Shown here: piece after piece, positions 51,091 to 61,806 of the stretch
Layout of the letters: each line of letters opens with the position of its first letter
Numbering within the stretch: position 1 is the first letter of the stretch
Assembly (NCBI GenBank): GCA_963924555.1
Contig: OZ004583.1
Coordinates: 5,737,501-5,801,500, forward strand
Length of the DNA stretch: 64,000 nucleotides
DNA from: Crambe crambe
Lineage: Eukaryota; Porifera; Demospongiae; Poecilosclerida; Crambeidae
Reading direction: 5' to 3'
Position numbers and translations under genes: made by a program
Notes under the pieces: generated by a model
What the model saw: only the letters and a program-made list of their open reading frames with translations
The model's database searches: none
Told to the model about the DNA's origin: nothing

Positions 51091-52100
51091 AGTTGTCCCT
51101 ATGCTTATTCAACTTGGGTCCTTTTGCTGGCTATAGTACTTACTGGTACTGGAGTAGTCAATACTTTCATCAGTGCTACTGGTGCCAGATCCACCAGAGA
51201 AATATATAGAAATATTTTCCTTTTCTTAGACATAGCTACAGCTTCAAATACAAACTAGCTCCTACTGTCCATTGCCGGTTGGTTGTCAGGAAGGTTAGGG
51301 GAATAGGTGGATACAATTTGTCCTATGGTTTACACAACTGCATGGATTGTATAGGACATGAAAGGATCAGGTTTCTTGGGTCCTTGTAAGCCACTACCTA
51401 TTTCTCATTCCTTACTGACAACCATCCTGAAATCTACAGTACTGTAGCTAGCTAGCTACACATGCAAAAAAAACAACCTCACAATGTAAGTGCATAGGTC
51501 AAACCAATGTTTTCATAAGAGCTATTCAAGTAAATGTTCTTGTGTAAACTCAATCAGGGCAGACAGCCATGTATTTCATATGCTAGGGGAAACATTGTGC
51601 TTTGTGGTAAGCTTTCATGTATATAGCTGCCTGCCAATCAACAGCAAAATCTTCTCCTGGAGTTGAGCATAAATGAATATCAGCTCAAAAAGCCTATAGG
51701 AATACTAGCTCGCTCGCTGTGACTTAAATGTTGCACATTGCCCTAGTCTTAAACACTAAACCGTAATTCATACCTGAATTCAATAAATGCTCCATCTTGA
51801 GAGCATACAAAAAGATGACTGCTATCAGTCCTGATCATTCTCCCAGATCTGACAAAAAATAAAAGCTTGTAAATTTTAGGTTAGTAAAATAATTTGCCTA
51901 CCTCTAGACAAGCAACAAAAAAATGATCACAGGCCAGGCCTGTCAATTCTGAAGGTAGCATCGAACCAGTCTCCTTTTACCTTTCACAGTAGCTAGCTAG
52001 CTAGCTAGCGAGTGCTAGTAGCTAATGCACGTGCTCGATACGCACCGCACCGCGGTGTACCGCCGCGCCGCCGCGCCGCGCCGCTCCGGCACCTGCACCG
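51091..52100. other. Spacer before the HECT-bearing transposon
   Basis: AT-rich; no gene supported. GCTAGCTAGC runs and a very GC-rich CCGCGCCGCC stretch (52045-52085) precede the left end of the transposon; the latter is not part of the matching inverted repeat. Confidence 0.5.
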
Positions 52101-52330
52101 TATGGAGCGCCATCGTGGACAATATTCGATATTCTACGAATCAGCGGTGTATAGGTACTGAAGGTCGATCTACTGATTCGATCATCTATCTAGATGAGCG
52201 GTGTATTGTTATTGAAGGTCGACCTGCTGATTCGATCGATGAGCGGTGTATAGGTACTGAAGGTCGATCTACTGATTCGATCATCTATCTAGATGAGCGG
52301 TGTATAGCTATAGTCGCGAAGGGCATAACT
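52101..52330 (+). repeat. Left terminal inverted repeat with internal subrepeats
   Basis: Pairs with 57370-57611. Begins TATGGAGCGCCATCGTGGAC; contains three subrepeats around GATGAGCGGTGTAT. Confidence 0.88.
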
Positions 52331-52438
52331 GACTCAATGCGCACGCGCACTAGGTCTATTTATTATTATGTCATCTTGTAAAAACACGTGGAGCGGAGCT
52401 TTAGATCATAGAGACCAAGTGTAGTGCAGTTGCTTGAT

Positions 52439-55294
52439 ATGGGGGAGGAAGGAGATAAAATTCAGCAGGCCATTACCATTTTAACCGCAGTGGCTCAATC
52501 CCAACAATCTCAACCTCAATCTCAACCTCAAGGCAAGCTTATTTTATTGCTATTCTTTTTTGTTCTTAGACCTTGGCATTAAATTTTCTTGTCAAAAACT
52601 GTCCACAAATTGGAGGGACATGTATAGAGAGATAATTGTTTAAAAAGTGATCAAAGCAAGTAGATATCTTCAATTTTTAACGTTGACCATAGCTTGGGGA
52701 GGCATCATAACTTGAGGGAGGGAGAGAAGGCCTGAGAAACCATTATTTAATGAACATCTTTTATCCAAAGGTTCAAGGCAGAGGGCTACTGGTTCGTGCA
52801 ACCGAGCCCTTGCTGCTGTTCGGTCTATACGGGAGAGGCTAGGGTCAACTAGTGAAGTGGCAAGAGAGCAGAGGTCAAACTTTTCTCCATATGGGTCATC
52901 TAATAAAGGAAAGAAACCCCGTAGCTGGACCACGAAATTTTTTTGCCTTAGCAACCGTGATTCTTTAAAAGTTCCTTGTGGTCTCCAAGAAAGAGATGAT
53001 TTAGTTCAGGCTGGCTTGGGAGAGAAGAAAGTTGTAATCCCAGACATTGATTGCAGCCAGAAAGAGTTTTATGATGTTCTAATTAAAACTTTTCCGAAAC
53101 TACAAGGGATCGGTGGATTTGATTTGTTACGCTGCATTCCTAATAGTAAAGAACTTGAACCACTTTCAACCACTGTATCCCAGTCACCAAAGTTATTAAA
53201 ATCAGTTCTTGGTAATGGTCGAATCTTTATCCGTCCCATCCAAAGAAATATTGATCTGGATATCGATGAGGGCTTAGCTTCATCAGCTGATGTGGTATGA
53301 AGATGTACAAGTTATTTCATGATTAATAGTCTGGCTTAGTGTCTACCCTTATAAGCTGTTGTTTAGTACTGACTTATTTTTAATTGTAGATTAAGGAAAA
53401 GTGCATCCATTGTGGGACTGAAATTCCAATACGGGATTTAAGAAAACATGTTCGTGGCTGTAAATTTGAGAGGTAAAATGACCTGCTTCATAAGCTGAAG
53501 TTCATTAAGTTTGTTGCTTATTATAGAATGAAATTTGATTCATCAAGTGATTCTGACTTTGAACCTATCTCAGCCAAACAGTCTTGTACCAGGCCAGTGC
53601 GTGTTGTATTGTCATCTTCTTCGGATGAGGTATACTTTAATTTTAGTGAGGACAATCATGGTGTGTTTAGTAGCTCCTTACAACTAGAATGATGTAACCG
53701 AAACAGAAAATGCAATTCTAGACCATGTGATTGTGATATCATCGGAAACAAAGTATATTAATTTTGTTGTTTTGTTTTGTTTACTTATCATAATGGGCAA
53801 TATCTAATAGTGATCAACCATCTCCAGTCATAGCTCCCAGGACTCTCAGAGACATAGTGAAAAAGTTATCACAAAGTATTTCAGACAAGGAGGTTGTTCT
53901 TCCAGTGCGAAGGGATCACGTACTTGATGATGCACTACTTAGTGTCAAGCGCAAGAGCTTCCCACATAGTTATTTTTTGAAGGTTCAAGTGCTGGCTTGT
54001 ACTTTCACTTTCCTATTAATATTTGAATACCTACTTAGGTTGCTTTCATTGGGGAGGCTGCTCAGGATGGTGGAGGGCCTGGAAGGGAATTTTGGAGCCT
54101 ACTTTCAAAGGAAATTAAAAATTCCCTTTTTGAAGGTGTGGACAATTGCTGTGTATTGAGGCATGATGCAGTGGGATTGCAGGTAACTACTGATTAATAA
54201 ATTTTTGGAACATTGGTATTGATCAATATCACAGGCCAGGAAATTTTTCTTTGTGGGTAATCTCATGGCAATGGGATTTGTTCAAGGCTGCAGTGGTTTT
54301 CCCTTCATGGCCCCTCCAGTATATGAATACTTATGTGGAAAAGACATCTCTACTATCTGTGTGAAGAAAACAGATGTACCAAATTGTGAAGTTCAGCTTC
54401 TACTTAAAAAAGTACAGATATAGCTACGTACCACTCTGGGTTACCCATTGATTTGGAGCTTACCATCCACAATGATTATTTCAAGAGTGCCCAACTGATA
54501 TTCTAAATAATGCACAGTTAATCTAAGTGATGGGTTCTAATTTTTAGATTGAGGAAGCAGCAAATGATGGAGACCTTCAGAAGATTTGTTTACAAGATAT
54601 CGATATGATTCTGGATGCTGGCTATTCAAAACCTATTACTACTATTACATCTTTGGGGGTTGATGAGCTGGTATCAACATTGACGTGTCACTACACATTA
54701 TATAAAAACAAAGCAGTTTTGGACCAGTTAAAAAGTGGATTAAACATTCTAGGGGTATATGATGCCATGCACAGCCATTCCGATATCATTGAATCTTTTT
54801 TTGTGTGTGGGAAGCAACCACCCCTTACTGGAGGTAGGTATTAAAAATTATTGGCTTTAATATAAGAGTTTTAACATGACATGCAGCTGTGATCAAAGAT
54901 CTTTTGCAAACAGTACATTACTCTGAGCCTGGTTCTTCACAAAGGATCAGAGAAGAAGCTACTTACATGCTATTTCTTGATTTTGTATATGATCTTGAAG
55001 GCAAGTCGTTTGTTTCATTGAATTGAGTATTTATGAGTGTTGTTTATGGTTACAGAGAATGAGGCCAATGGTGTTTCACTGGGACACTTGTTGAGTTTTT
55101 TTACAGGAGCCGATTATCCTCCACCAATGGGGTTTCATGTAAAACCAGAGTTGCGGTTCAATGGTAGTAATGATTTTCCCACTGCATCAACATGTGCATT
55201 GCAGTTAACACTGCCAACAAAACACCAAGCTAGTCAATTTAAACAAAAAATGATTTATGCTTTACTTAACCATGGTGGATTTGGGGCATTGTGA
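52439..55294 (+). CDS. Transposon-borne HECT-type E3 ubiquitin ligase
   Basis: Spliced gene inside the transposon. Exons read with confidence: 52439-52532 (Gln-rich start MGEEGDKIQQ; apparent GC-type donor), 52771-53294, 53390-53472 with a zinc-finger-like CIHCGTEIPIRDLRKHVRGC, several between 53528 and 55010, and a last exon ending 55294. The HECT domain spans the second half: AFIGEAAQDGGGPGREFW-like N-lobe start (53990-54120 across a junction), NLMAMGFVQG, and the C-lobe FPTASTCALQLTLPTKH, in which the Cys of STC is at the place of the catalytic thioester cysteine, followed by the closing HGGFGAL. It could ubiquitinate host factors or its own transposase. Whether the zinc finger binds ubiquitin is unknown. 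Confidence 0.75.
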
Positions 55295-55442
55295 GTTATT
55301 TTGCCCCCCTACTGTTTCATTCATACTGACTTTATCTTTTTTTCCTCCCTCTCCTTCTTTTGTGTACATGTACACACACACAAGAACAAGTTTCTTAATG
55401 TATTGATGCAAAATTAAAAATATATATTGGGTATAATGTACT

Positions 55443-56858
55443 TTACATAGTAATGCTGGAAACAAATGCTCGCGTCATCATGTAAATAGAAATGCCAAGG
55501 TCATCACACTGTTCCAATGGATCCACAGATCGTTTCAGTTCATCCATTTGTTGACATGTGAAAGGGCACACTGTGGCAGGAATCACAACACTCTCATCAT
55601 TCTCAGTGTTCAGTGGTCCACTTAAGTCAATTCCATACAAATCCTGTGGAGATAGAAAAGTCATAATCCTCAGATATAAATAATTATTTACAATTACCAT
55701 GGCATCATCAAGAACACCTTGCAGTGCTTCATCATCTCCTGATCCTTGTGATAAACCTCTAATCCACAGCTGAAAAGGACTGCGGTTTTTTTCAGTACGT
55801 AAACGGTGGTGACTATATGATTGCTGAAATATGTTAAGTTGATGATTTATTCGAGGAATAAATACATAGTGCAGAGAAAATAGATCACTATTACTTGATG
55901 GATTAAGCATTCCATTATCTTCAAGAGTATAAAATAGATGGTAAAACAGTGATGCACAGCCCATGTATAAGTCTCTCCATAAGCGCTCAATCCGCTGGTT
56001 GTGCACACTTTTACCCGTTATACAACTTCCTCTGCCAGGTCCCCTATCAGGATGATTGAGCATATACTCGGACACTCTTACATTCTCACCACCACGATCG
56101 CACCTGACCCTTGAAGGTAATCCAAATTGTTGCACAGCTTCAATGAAGCAATTGAGTACAGTTTCTGCTTCATTATTAGTAGAAGCTCGGAGATACACAG
56201 GTAATCTTGAATACCCATCTATTCCACCATGGATAACGATACGCCATCTAATCAGTTTATGATAGCCATCTATGTGCCATAAACTGTTAGGCATACAAAC
56301 ATTGTAGCGTCTCCGATGAAGAACCCGTCTAAATCTTGTCTGTACTCCTCTGGGATCAATCCTCAATAAGCTCTCTCTGACTCTGGAACGCTGAATCCGT
56401 ATCCCCATTCCCCTTAAGAATCCAGCTAAAGATCTCCCTCCTGATTCCGGGTGAGAATTCACGAACTGACTGGTAATGGCATCTAACTCTGCATCATCCA
56501 TCTCTGTGTAGTTGGCTTCCTCTTGCAAACCATATTGAATTATCCTTCTTCTGACTGTTTTAGGGGATACTTGCAATAAGTTAGCTATGTCTCGGGTTGA
56601 AAATTGTAGTTCTAATAGTGCTATGAGTTGCTCTTCACTAACTTGAATTTGAGGACGTCCCCTAATGTGACTACAATGATTTATGTCAATAACGAGCTGT
56701 ATATCTCGAACTAAATCCACAATAGCCTCTACAAGTATGTCCCCATCTGGTTGAAGCAGCTCTTCAACTAACACCACATCTCTTAGAAGAAGTTCTGCTT
56801 GCACTAGCAAACCATCAATATCCATTTCTATTGATAATAATTCCATATGACAAATCAA
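55443..56858 (-). CDS. Integrase-like DDE transposase
   Basis: An open frame of 471 codons. An N-terminal helix-turn-helix (LLELQFSTRDIANLLQ, VSPKTVRRRIIQYGL) precedes an rve-like core: WHIDGYHKLIRW with the first Asp, GGIDGYSRLPVYL, RCDRGGENVRV with the second Asp, and HNQRIERLWRDLY with the catalytic Glu. The start is uncertain; a short exon at about 57177-57258 (MENVLDFVVEVEDV) could lie upstream. Bases 55645-55698 look like a 54-base in-frame intron (ATG|GTAATTGT to CTCCACAG|GAT), so the spliced protein would be about 18 residues shorter. It is convergent with the HECT gene inside the same inverted repeats and is the likely mobiliser of the element. Confidence 0.8.
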   Translation of the reverse strand: MICHMELLSIEMDIDGLLVQAELLLRDVVLVEELLQPDGDILVEAIVDLVRDIQLVIDINHCSHIRGRPQIQVSEEQLIALLELQFSTRDIANLLQVSPKTVRRRIIQYGLQEEANYTEMDDAELDAITSQFVNSHPESGGRSLAGFLRGMGIRIQRSRVRESLLRIDPRGVQTRFRRVLHRRRYNVCMPNSLWHIDGYHKLIRWRIVIHGGIDGYSRLPVYLRASTNNEAETVLNCFIEAVQQFGLPSRVRCDRGGENVRVSEYMLNHPDRGPGRGSCITGKSVHNQRIERLWRDLYMGCASLFYHLFYTLEDNGMLNPSSNSDLFSLHYVFIPRINHQLNIFQQSYSHHRLRTEKNRSPFQLWIRGLSQGSGDDEALQGVLDDAMVIVNNYLYLRIMTFLSPQDLYGIDLSGPLNTENDESVVIPATVCPFTCQQMDELKRSVDPLEQCDDLGISIYMMTRAFVSSITM

Positions 56859-57369
56859 CTACTGTAGCTGCTGTAGTAAAACCTATTATTCATATTGATT
56901 CTTACAATACAAGAAAGCCAAAAAACTATGAAGACATACACAACCCATACCAACCAAATTAGATCATAATTCTTTTTGCCCTGAAATCATGTAATCATTT
57001 TGACTTTCTTTTTTTTTCTCTCTCTCTCTCTCTAAAATTTTCTGTACAAAACTTAATTTAAGAGTCGATATTCTGGTAGACAGCCTAATAAATTTAATCT
57101 ACCACACCTTTTTCCATAGTATAAGTTTTCAAAACTTGAATTTGTCAACCACAAATTGATAATGATAATCACGTACCTTCATCTGTATTACTAATAATGG
57201 ATAGCATCCTTGTAATCACATCTTCTACTTCCACCACGAAATCTAGAACATTTTCCATAATACAACTAGCTACAAGGTTGATCACATGCTAATCACATGC
57301 TGATCACATGTCAATGGTGATATCCTGCGCATGCGCAATGCCTAGCGCGGCCAGCTACGGCTGGCTACC

Positions 57370-57611
57370 TATGAAGATAGATGATCGAATCAGTAGATCG
57401 ACCTATACATCGCTCATCTAGATGATATCAGTAGATCGACCTTCAGTACCTTTACACCACTCATCTAGATAGATGATCGAATCAGTAGGTCGACCTTCAA
57501 TAACAATACACCGCTCATCTAGATAGATGATCGAATCAGTAGATCGACCTTCAGTACCTATACACCGCTGATTCGTAGAATATCGAATATTGTCCACGAT
57601 GGCGCTCCATA
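57370..57611 (-). repeat. Right terminal inverted repeat with internal subrepeats
   Basis: Inverted counterpart of the left end, with four subrepeats around ATCTACTGATTCGATC. Slightly longer than the left end by one subrepeat. Confidence 0.88.
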
Positions 57612-57639
57612 GTACCGTACCGGTACCGCGCGCGCATTA

Positions 57640-57720
57640 GCCTCTCTTTTCCTTTTTTTGGGGCGGGGGAAAAAGAGAGCCTGCATGGTATCCACTGTTT
57701 GCGCATGCGCCAGTTTTTCC
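57640..57720 (+). mobile_element. Solitary end of a TAGCCTC-type TIR element
   Basis: TAGCCTCTCTTTTCC followed by a GGGGCGGGG tract and GCGCATGCGCCA resembles the left ends of the TIR family in this window. No matching right end was found nearby. Confidence 0.5.
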
Positions 57721-57963
57721 CAGAAATCTGGGAATTAGGATATCACTCGGATATTTCCGCTACACGATCGTCATAATTAATGGGCGCGGTTGCACAACTA
57801 GTACAATGCTGCATGCTAGCTATAGTTTTGCTGCTGCATGCTCTACACACTGCCTACGATGGGAAGGATACTTCTACCAAACTGGTTATAGAAAGATCTG
57901 TTCTACCAGACTCTCCCCTTCATAATGATGCTGGTGAAGCGTTGTTCTGACCATAGATATATG

Positions 57964-58433
57964 TAGTCTGGGCGAGCAGACCTTTCGACCTTTGGGGGGT
58001 GGGGCGGGAGGAAAAGAAAGGTCTGGAGACTCTTGACACTACTATTCCGTGTTCCGGAGGAATGTAATTAAAATCAATATCACATGGAAAGAATGCACGT
58101 GCGCCCGCGCGCTCACACCCACGCACCATAGGCATAGCTAGCTAGCTAGCTAGCTATAATTATCTAGCTCGAGCTCGATCGATCGATGAGAGATAAGTGT
58201 GTCTGGTAGATTTACCCATAGCTAGCAAAAGAAGAAGACCGCTTACTAGCTTCACGCATGTACTGTGCTCATACATGCGCGCTTATTATTATCTGGTCAT
58301 GTGACTACTCGAATCTGATTGGCCTATCGAAATTCCTGCAGCAGAGAACACAAAACCATGTCGAGTGTCTCCAGACCTTTCTTTTCCTCCCGCCCCACCC
58401 CCCAAAGGTCGAAAGGTCTGCTCGCCCAGACTA
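57964..58433. mobile_element. Non-autonomous TIR element, TAGTCTGG type
   Basis: Inverted ends of about 75 bases opening TAGTCTGGGCGAGCAGACCT on both sides and running through CTTTGGGGGGTGGGGCGGGA. Flanks AGATATATG and AGATATAAT agree only partly as a target duplication. Interior is non-coding, with GCTAGCTAGC and CGATCGATCGATC runs. Confidence 0.85.
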
Positions 58434-59985
58434 AGATATAATTATGCTCTGATGATCGACCAACGATGTTTTGGCCAGTACTACCTCGCTACATCTGCCA
58501 GTCTTAGATCAGATAGCCTTCTCTTCTGTGCCAATCACCAGACTACCGTGTTCTAATTATTACATAAGTGCTCAAAAAGCAGTAATTATTGTCCAGGCAA
58601 GATACTTCCTAGCCCCCTGATACTTCTGATGCCCCAGGAGGATCTAAGCATTCTCGAAATATGGGGCTAGTGACCCAGGGCCGCCGGAACCGCTCCAGCT
58701 GGTCAGGCGCTAGGCCAAAACCGGACCACTCGTCGATCGAACAACATTGGTAATGGTCGTCAACATTAAAAAATTGCCCACGTATATAATATAGGCGGGT
58801 CCGGGTGTGGTTATAAAGTGGGCGTGGTCAGTATTTTCTCATGCACAATAGGTAACACATTTTCATTGCACTGGGCAGCATTAGGCTCTATTCCCTGCAC
58901 TAGGCAGATTCATTCATGCACTATAGACCGATTTCAGAGCCTAATTTTAGTCGCCCAAAAAATCCAGTGCAAGTTTGCAAGTATCCATGATGGTAGCTAA
59001 TCTGGATGGCCATGAGAACCAAGCATGTCCTCCTTCACTGTCCCAGCATGGAAAGTTAAGGTTGGGAAACAAGCTGACCTTTTGCACTGTCTGGAGAACT
59101 GCATAGAGCTGAATGATAAACCAGAAGCAGGGTAACTACAAAAATAATTTGCTTTCTTGGTGAAGCCCCCTTGTGACTATGAGGAGGCTGATACACCTGT
59201 TAATAAGGGCTACAAGAAGATCCAGATGAGGATGTAGGTATGCTGGAGCGATTCACTATCCTGCTTTATGATCTATAAATTGATGAAGCTCGCCGAGAAT
59301 TGTTCACCCATAGATGGACAATGCAGTGCTGGATCAGTCCAGGGGTGAGGTTGAGGGGCCCCTTTTTGTTCCCAAGCTATTATAAAATGAAAATGCAATT
59401 CGACCATGCCTATCTAGCCATGTCTATTTTTCTTTGACAACTTGTGTTTCTCCTCTAAAGTAGTGTAAGTTGAAGAGAGGACATGTTTCATGTGTGGGTT
59501 AACTAAACTAGGAACTAATGCAGTTACTATGGTTACAGTCAAAGAAAGAAGCAATCTATGTATACATGACACATCTATTCTGGCTTTCACTTTCAAGGTC
59601 ACACATTGGATAACTTGGTGCATACTAGCTTACATTTTCAAGGTCACACATTAGATAACTCAGTGCTGTGATTTGAGGTATGACCTTACATGTCAGTGAA
59701 TGGCCCACATGGGTCCTCCAAATAACTATGCTCCTTCCCTCATGGTCCAGTGTTTGAGCTGTTAGTCCTGCAACCCCACCTATCTAAAAATCCTGGATAT
59801 CCATGCAGTGTGATTCATAATGGCTGCTGTGAAATGAACAATAAAATGAGCAGCTTTAATAAGCTAGCCTAAGAATTCAGATGAGTTCAATGTTCCATTT
59901 CCAAATGGAATCTCTTTCTTGCCTCCTCCCTGCATGATGTAACATTGTAACATTATAATCTTTAGCTTGATAGCTAGGTAGACAG

Positions 59986-60020
<35 letters not shown>

Positions 60021-60149
60021 AAGAAGACTTCGTCTAGAATGCTTTCTTTTATCTTTGAAACAAACAGTATCTCTGTGGGTGAATGATACCTCCTTCAACC
60101 TATGTAGCCAGCTATGTATTGTTTTGAGTATAACTATATAGTAGTGGTT

Positions 60150-60182
<33 letters not shown>

Positions 60183-60220
60183 TCTTTACACCCTGGTTTT
60201 ATAGTGAATCAGCTAGCTAT
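58434..60220. other. Spacer with a small coding relic and homopolymers
   Basis: Mostly non-coding. At 59239-59345 (+) a frame reads LERFTILLYDL, one stop, then DEARRELFTHRW, which recalls an ORF repeated in cnidarian and sponge mobile elements; too short to name. G homopolymers of about 30 bases lie at 59989-60018 and 60151-60180. Confidence 0.4.
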
Positions 60221-61806
60221 CTATTCTGGATGAGGACCAGTTATAATAGATTCTATATCTATAGCTAATAAGAATTTTCCATACTTTTCATTGTCTCTGA
60301 TGAAGTAATGGACAAATGGCTTTGGAAATCCACAGAATGGCATCCACGCAGACTGGCTGTATGATCCCATATTCTCGTAGAATACCCAGTCACCTTGATC
60401 CAGAGCCGATATCTCAGCAGACTCAACTTTACCAATCTTATCAGCTGCAGACACAGAGCCCCACATATAAACAGTCTTGGACTTTTCATTTGTGGTTTCT
60501 TGACGATCTAGAGTCTGAACAAAATAAATACTGGTAAGCAGAACAACATCACAGTAAACAGCTAACACTGTAATATCTAGTGGCTGGCCATACCACAGAC
60601 CCCCATAGCTGGTTAGCCAATAGTCTGGAGACCTTTCATTTGTACATAGAAACCCACAGAATTGGTCTTTAGTATAAAATACAATAGGCTAGGATTTATG
60701 CATTAGCTATAACATAGTGACCTGAGGAATTGTAAATTGCAATAGTAACTCTGTAGCTAATGTGTCCAATGGTGGACTGACAGACTTTATAGCTGTAGAT
60801 TTTTCAGAATATTGCTTTGGGTGCATGTATTGGACTTTGAAGTATGATAATACATGTACAGTAACTATAGCAACCAATAGTTAGCTGACAGCTTCTTCAA
60901 TATGCAGATAGTACAAATTTTTTCTGGGGTAAAATATTGTATTAACACACTTCAATTTATTTTGTTACACAGCAGTCATCTATAGATAACAGTTGTCTAT
61001 GTGGTTACTTACTTTCTTCAATTTGAGTGGGATAGGTGTGAGAGGATATGAAGGAAAGTAAGACAATGCGTTGAATGAGCCATACTTCCCATCTGAGAAG
61101 ATGCAAATGGTTGATCCATCCTCAGCATATTTCTTACAGACCAAACATATGGCTATCGTATAGACAGAACAGCAGAAAAAGCGACCTAGAATTACATCAT
61201 TGGATAAGGTAAGGTTTGGTAAGTTCATGATCTTTTATCTTTTGGATGGGAATCTTCCAGATAATTAAAAGGACGTACTCATTCTTTATATTGATGCCAT
61301 ATAGCTAGCTAGCTATTATTAACTATATTATTATAAGTCTTCAACTACTATAACACAAAAATTAATAGAGATCCAATATAATTTTATTATGGAAGAGATA
61401 TGGAATTAGCACCATGGACTAAAGCACACACATGCACTACTGAAAGGAAATTCCGGATTAGGGATTACATGTATAGCAATGACTAAATGAGCACATGCAC
61501 ATAACATTGGTAAGATTACATAATATGTCTATACATAGCATCATACCAGGTTCAGCAATGACTTTGCTTATGTGAGGGTATTTGCTGACTATCTCATCCA
61601 CGCGAGCATTGATACTGGGACTCAATTCCTCCACACCCTTCAGGAGGTGCAAGTGCCCTGAGTAGCCACCTCCGATATCGATGACTGTGAATTCATAGCC
61701 GATTTCTGCACCATAACCAATCAGCTCTTCACAGAGTGTGAGAGTAGCTATGTAAGAAGAAGAGGAGCTACAACCAGACCCGTCCACTCCTACACCTAAA
61801 TGGAAA
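60221..61806 (-). CDS. Ornithine-decarboxylase-like protein, C-terminal three exons, catalytic motif lost
   Basis: Exons 61547-61806, 61013-61185 and 60221-60514 join in phase (about 241 residues). They align in order with eukaryotic ODC: FHLG with the PLP-stacking His, GSGC, VIDIGGGYSG, IAEPGR across the first junction, FSDGKYGSFN with the Asp of the substrate site, then GDWVFYENMGSYS. Where ODC has WGPTCDGLD, this protein has WGSVSAADK, so the catalytic Cys-Asp-Gly is missing. ODC makes putrescine from ornithine. This copy is more likely an antizyme-inhibitor-like pseudoenzyme or an enzyme with another substrate. The N-terminal exons, including that with the PLP lysine, were not found above 61806 and may lie in the repeat-rich stretch or be missing. 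The C terminus lacks the long mammalian tail. Confidence 0.7.

Larger units (their letters stand above)
52101..57611. mobile_element. 5.5-kb DNA transposon with DDE transposase and HECT ligase gene
   Basis: Both ends open TATGGAGCGCCATCGTGGAC in inverted orientation and match for well over 100 bases; within each end a unit of about 50 bases (GCGGTGTATAGGTACTGAAG, GGTCGATCTACTGATTCGAT) is repeated three to four times. Flanks GCACCG (52095-52100) and GTACCG (57612-57617) agree at five of six positions, hinting at a 6-bp target duplication. Two convergent genes fill the interior: a spliced HECT-domain protein (+) and an integrase-like transposase (-). Both frames look intact, so the element may be young. 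The transposase type and 6-bp flanks recall IS3EU-type elements, a tentative assignment. Confidence 0.85.
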
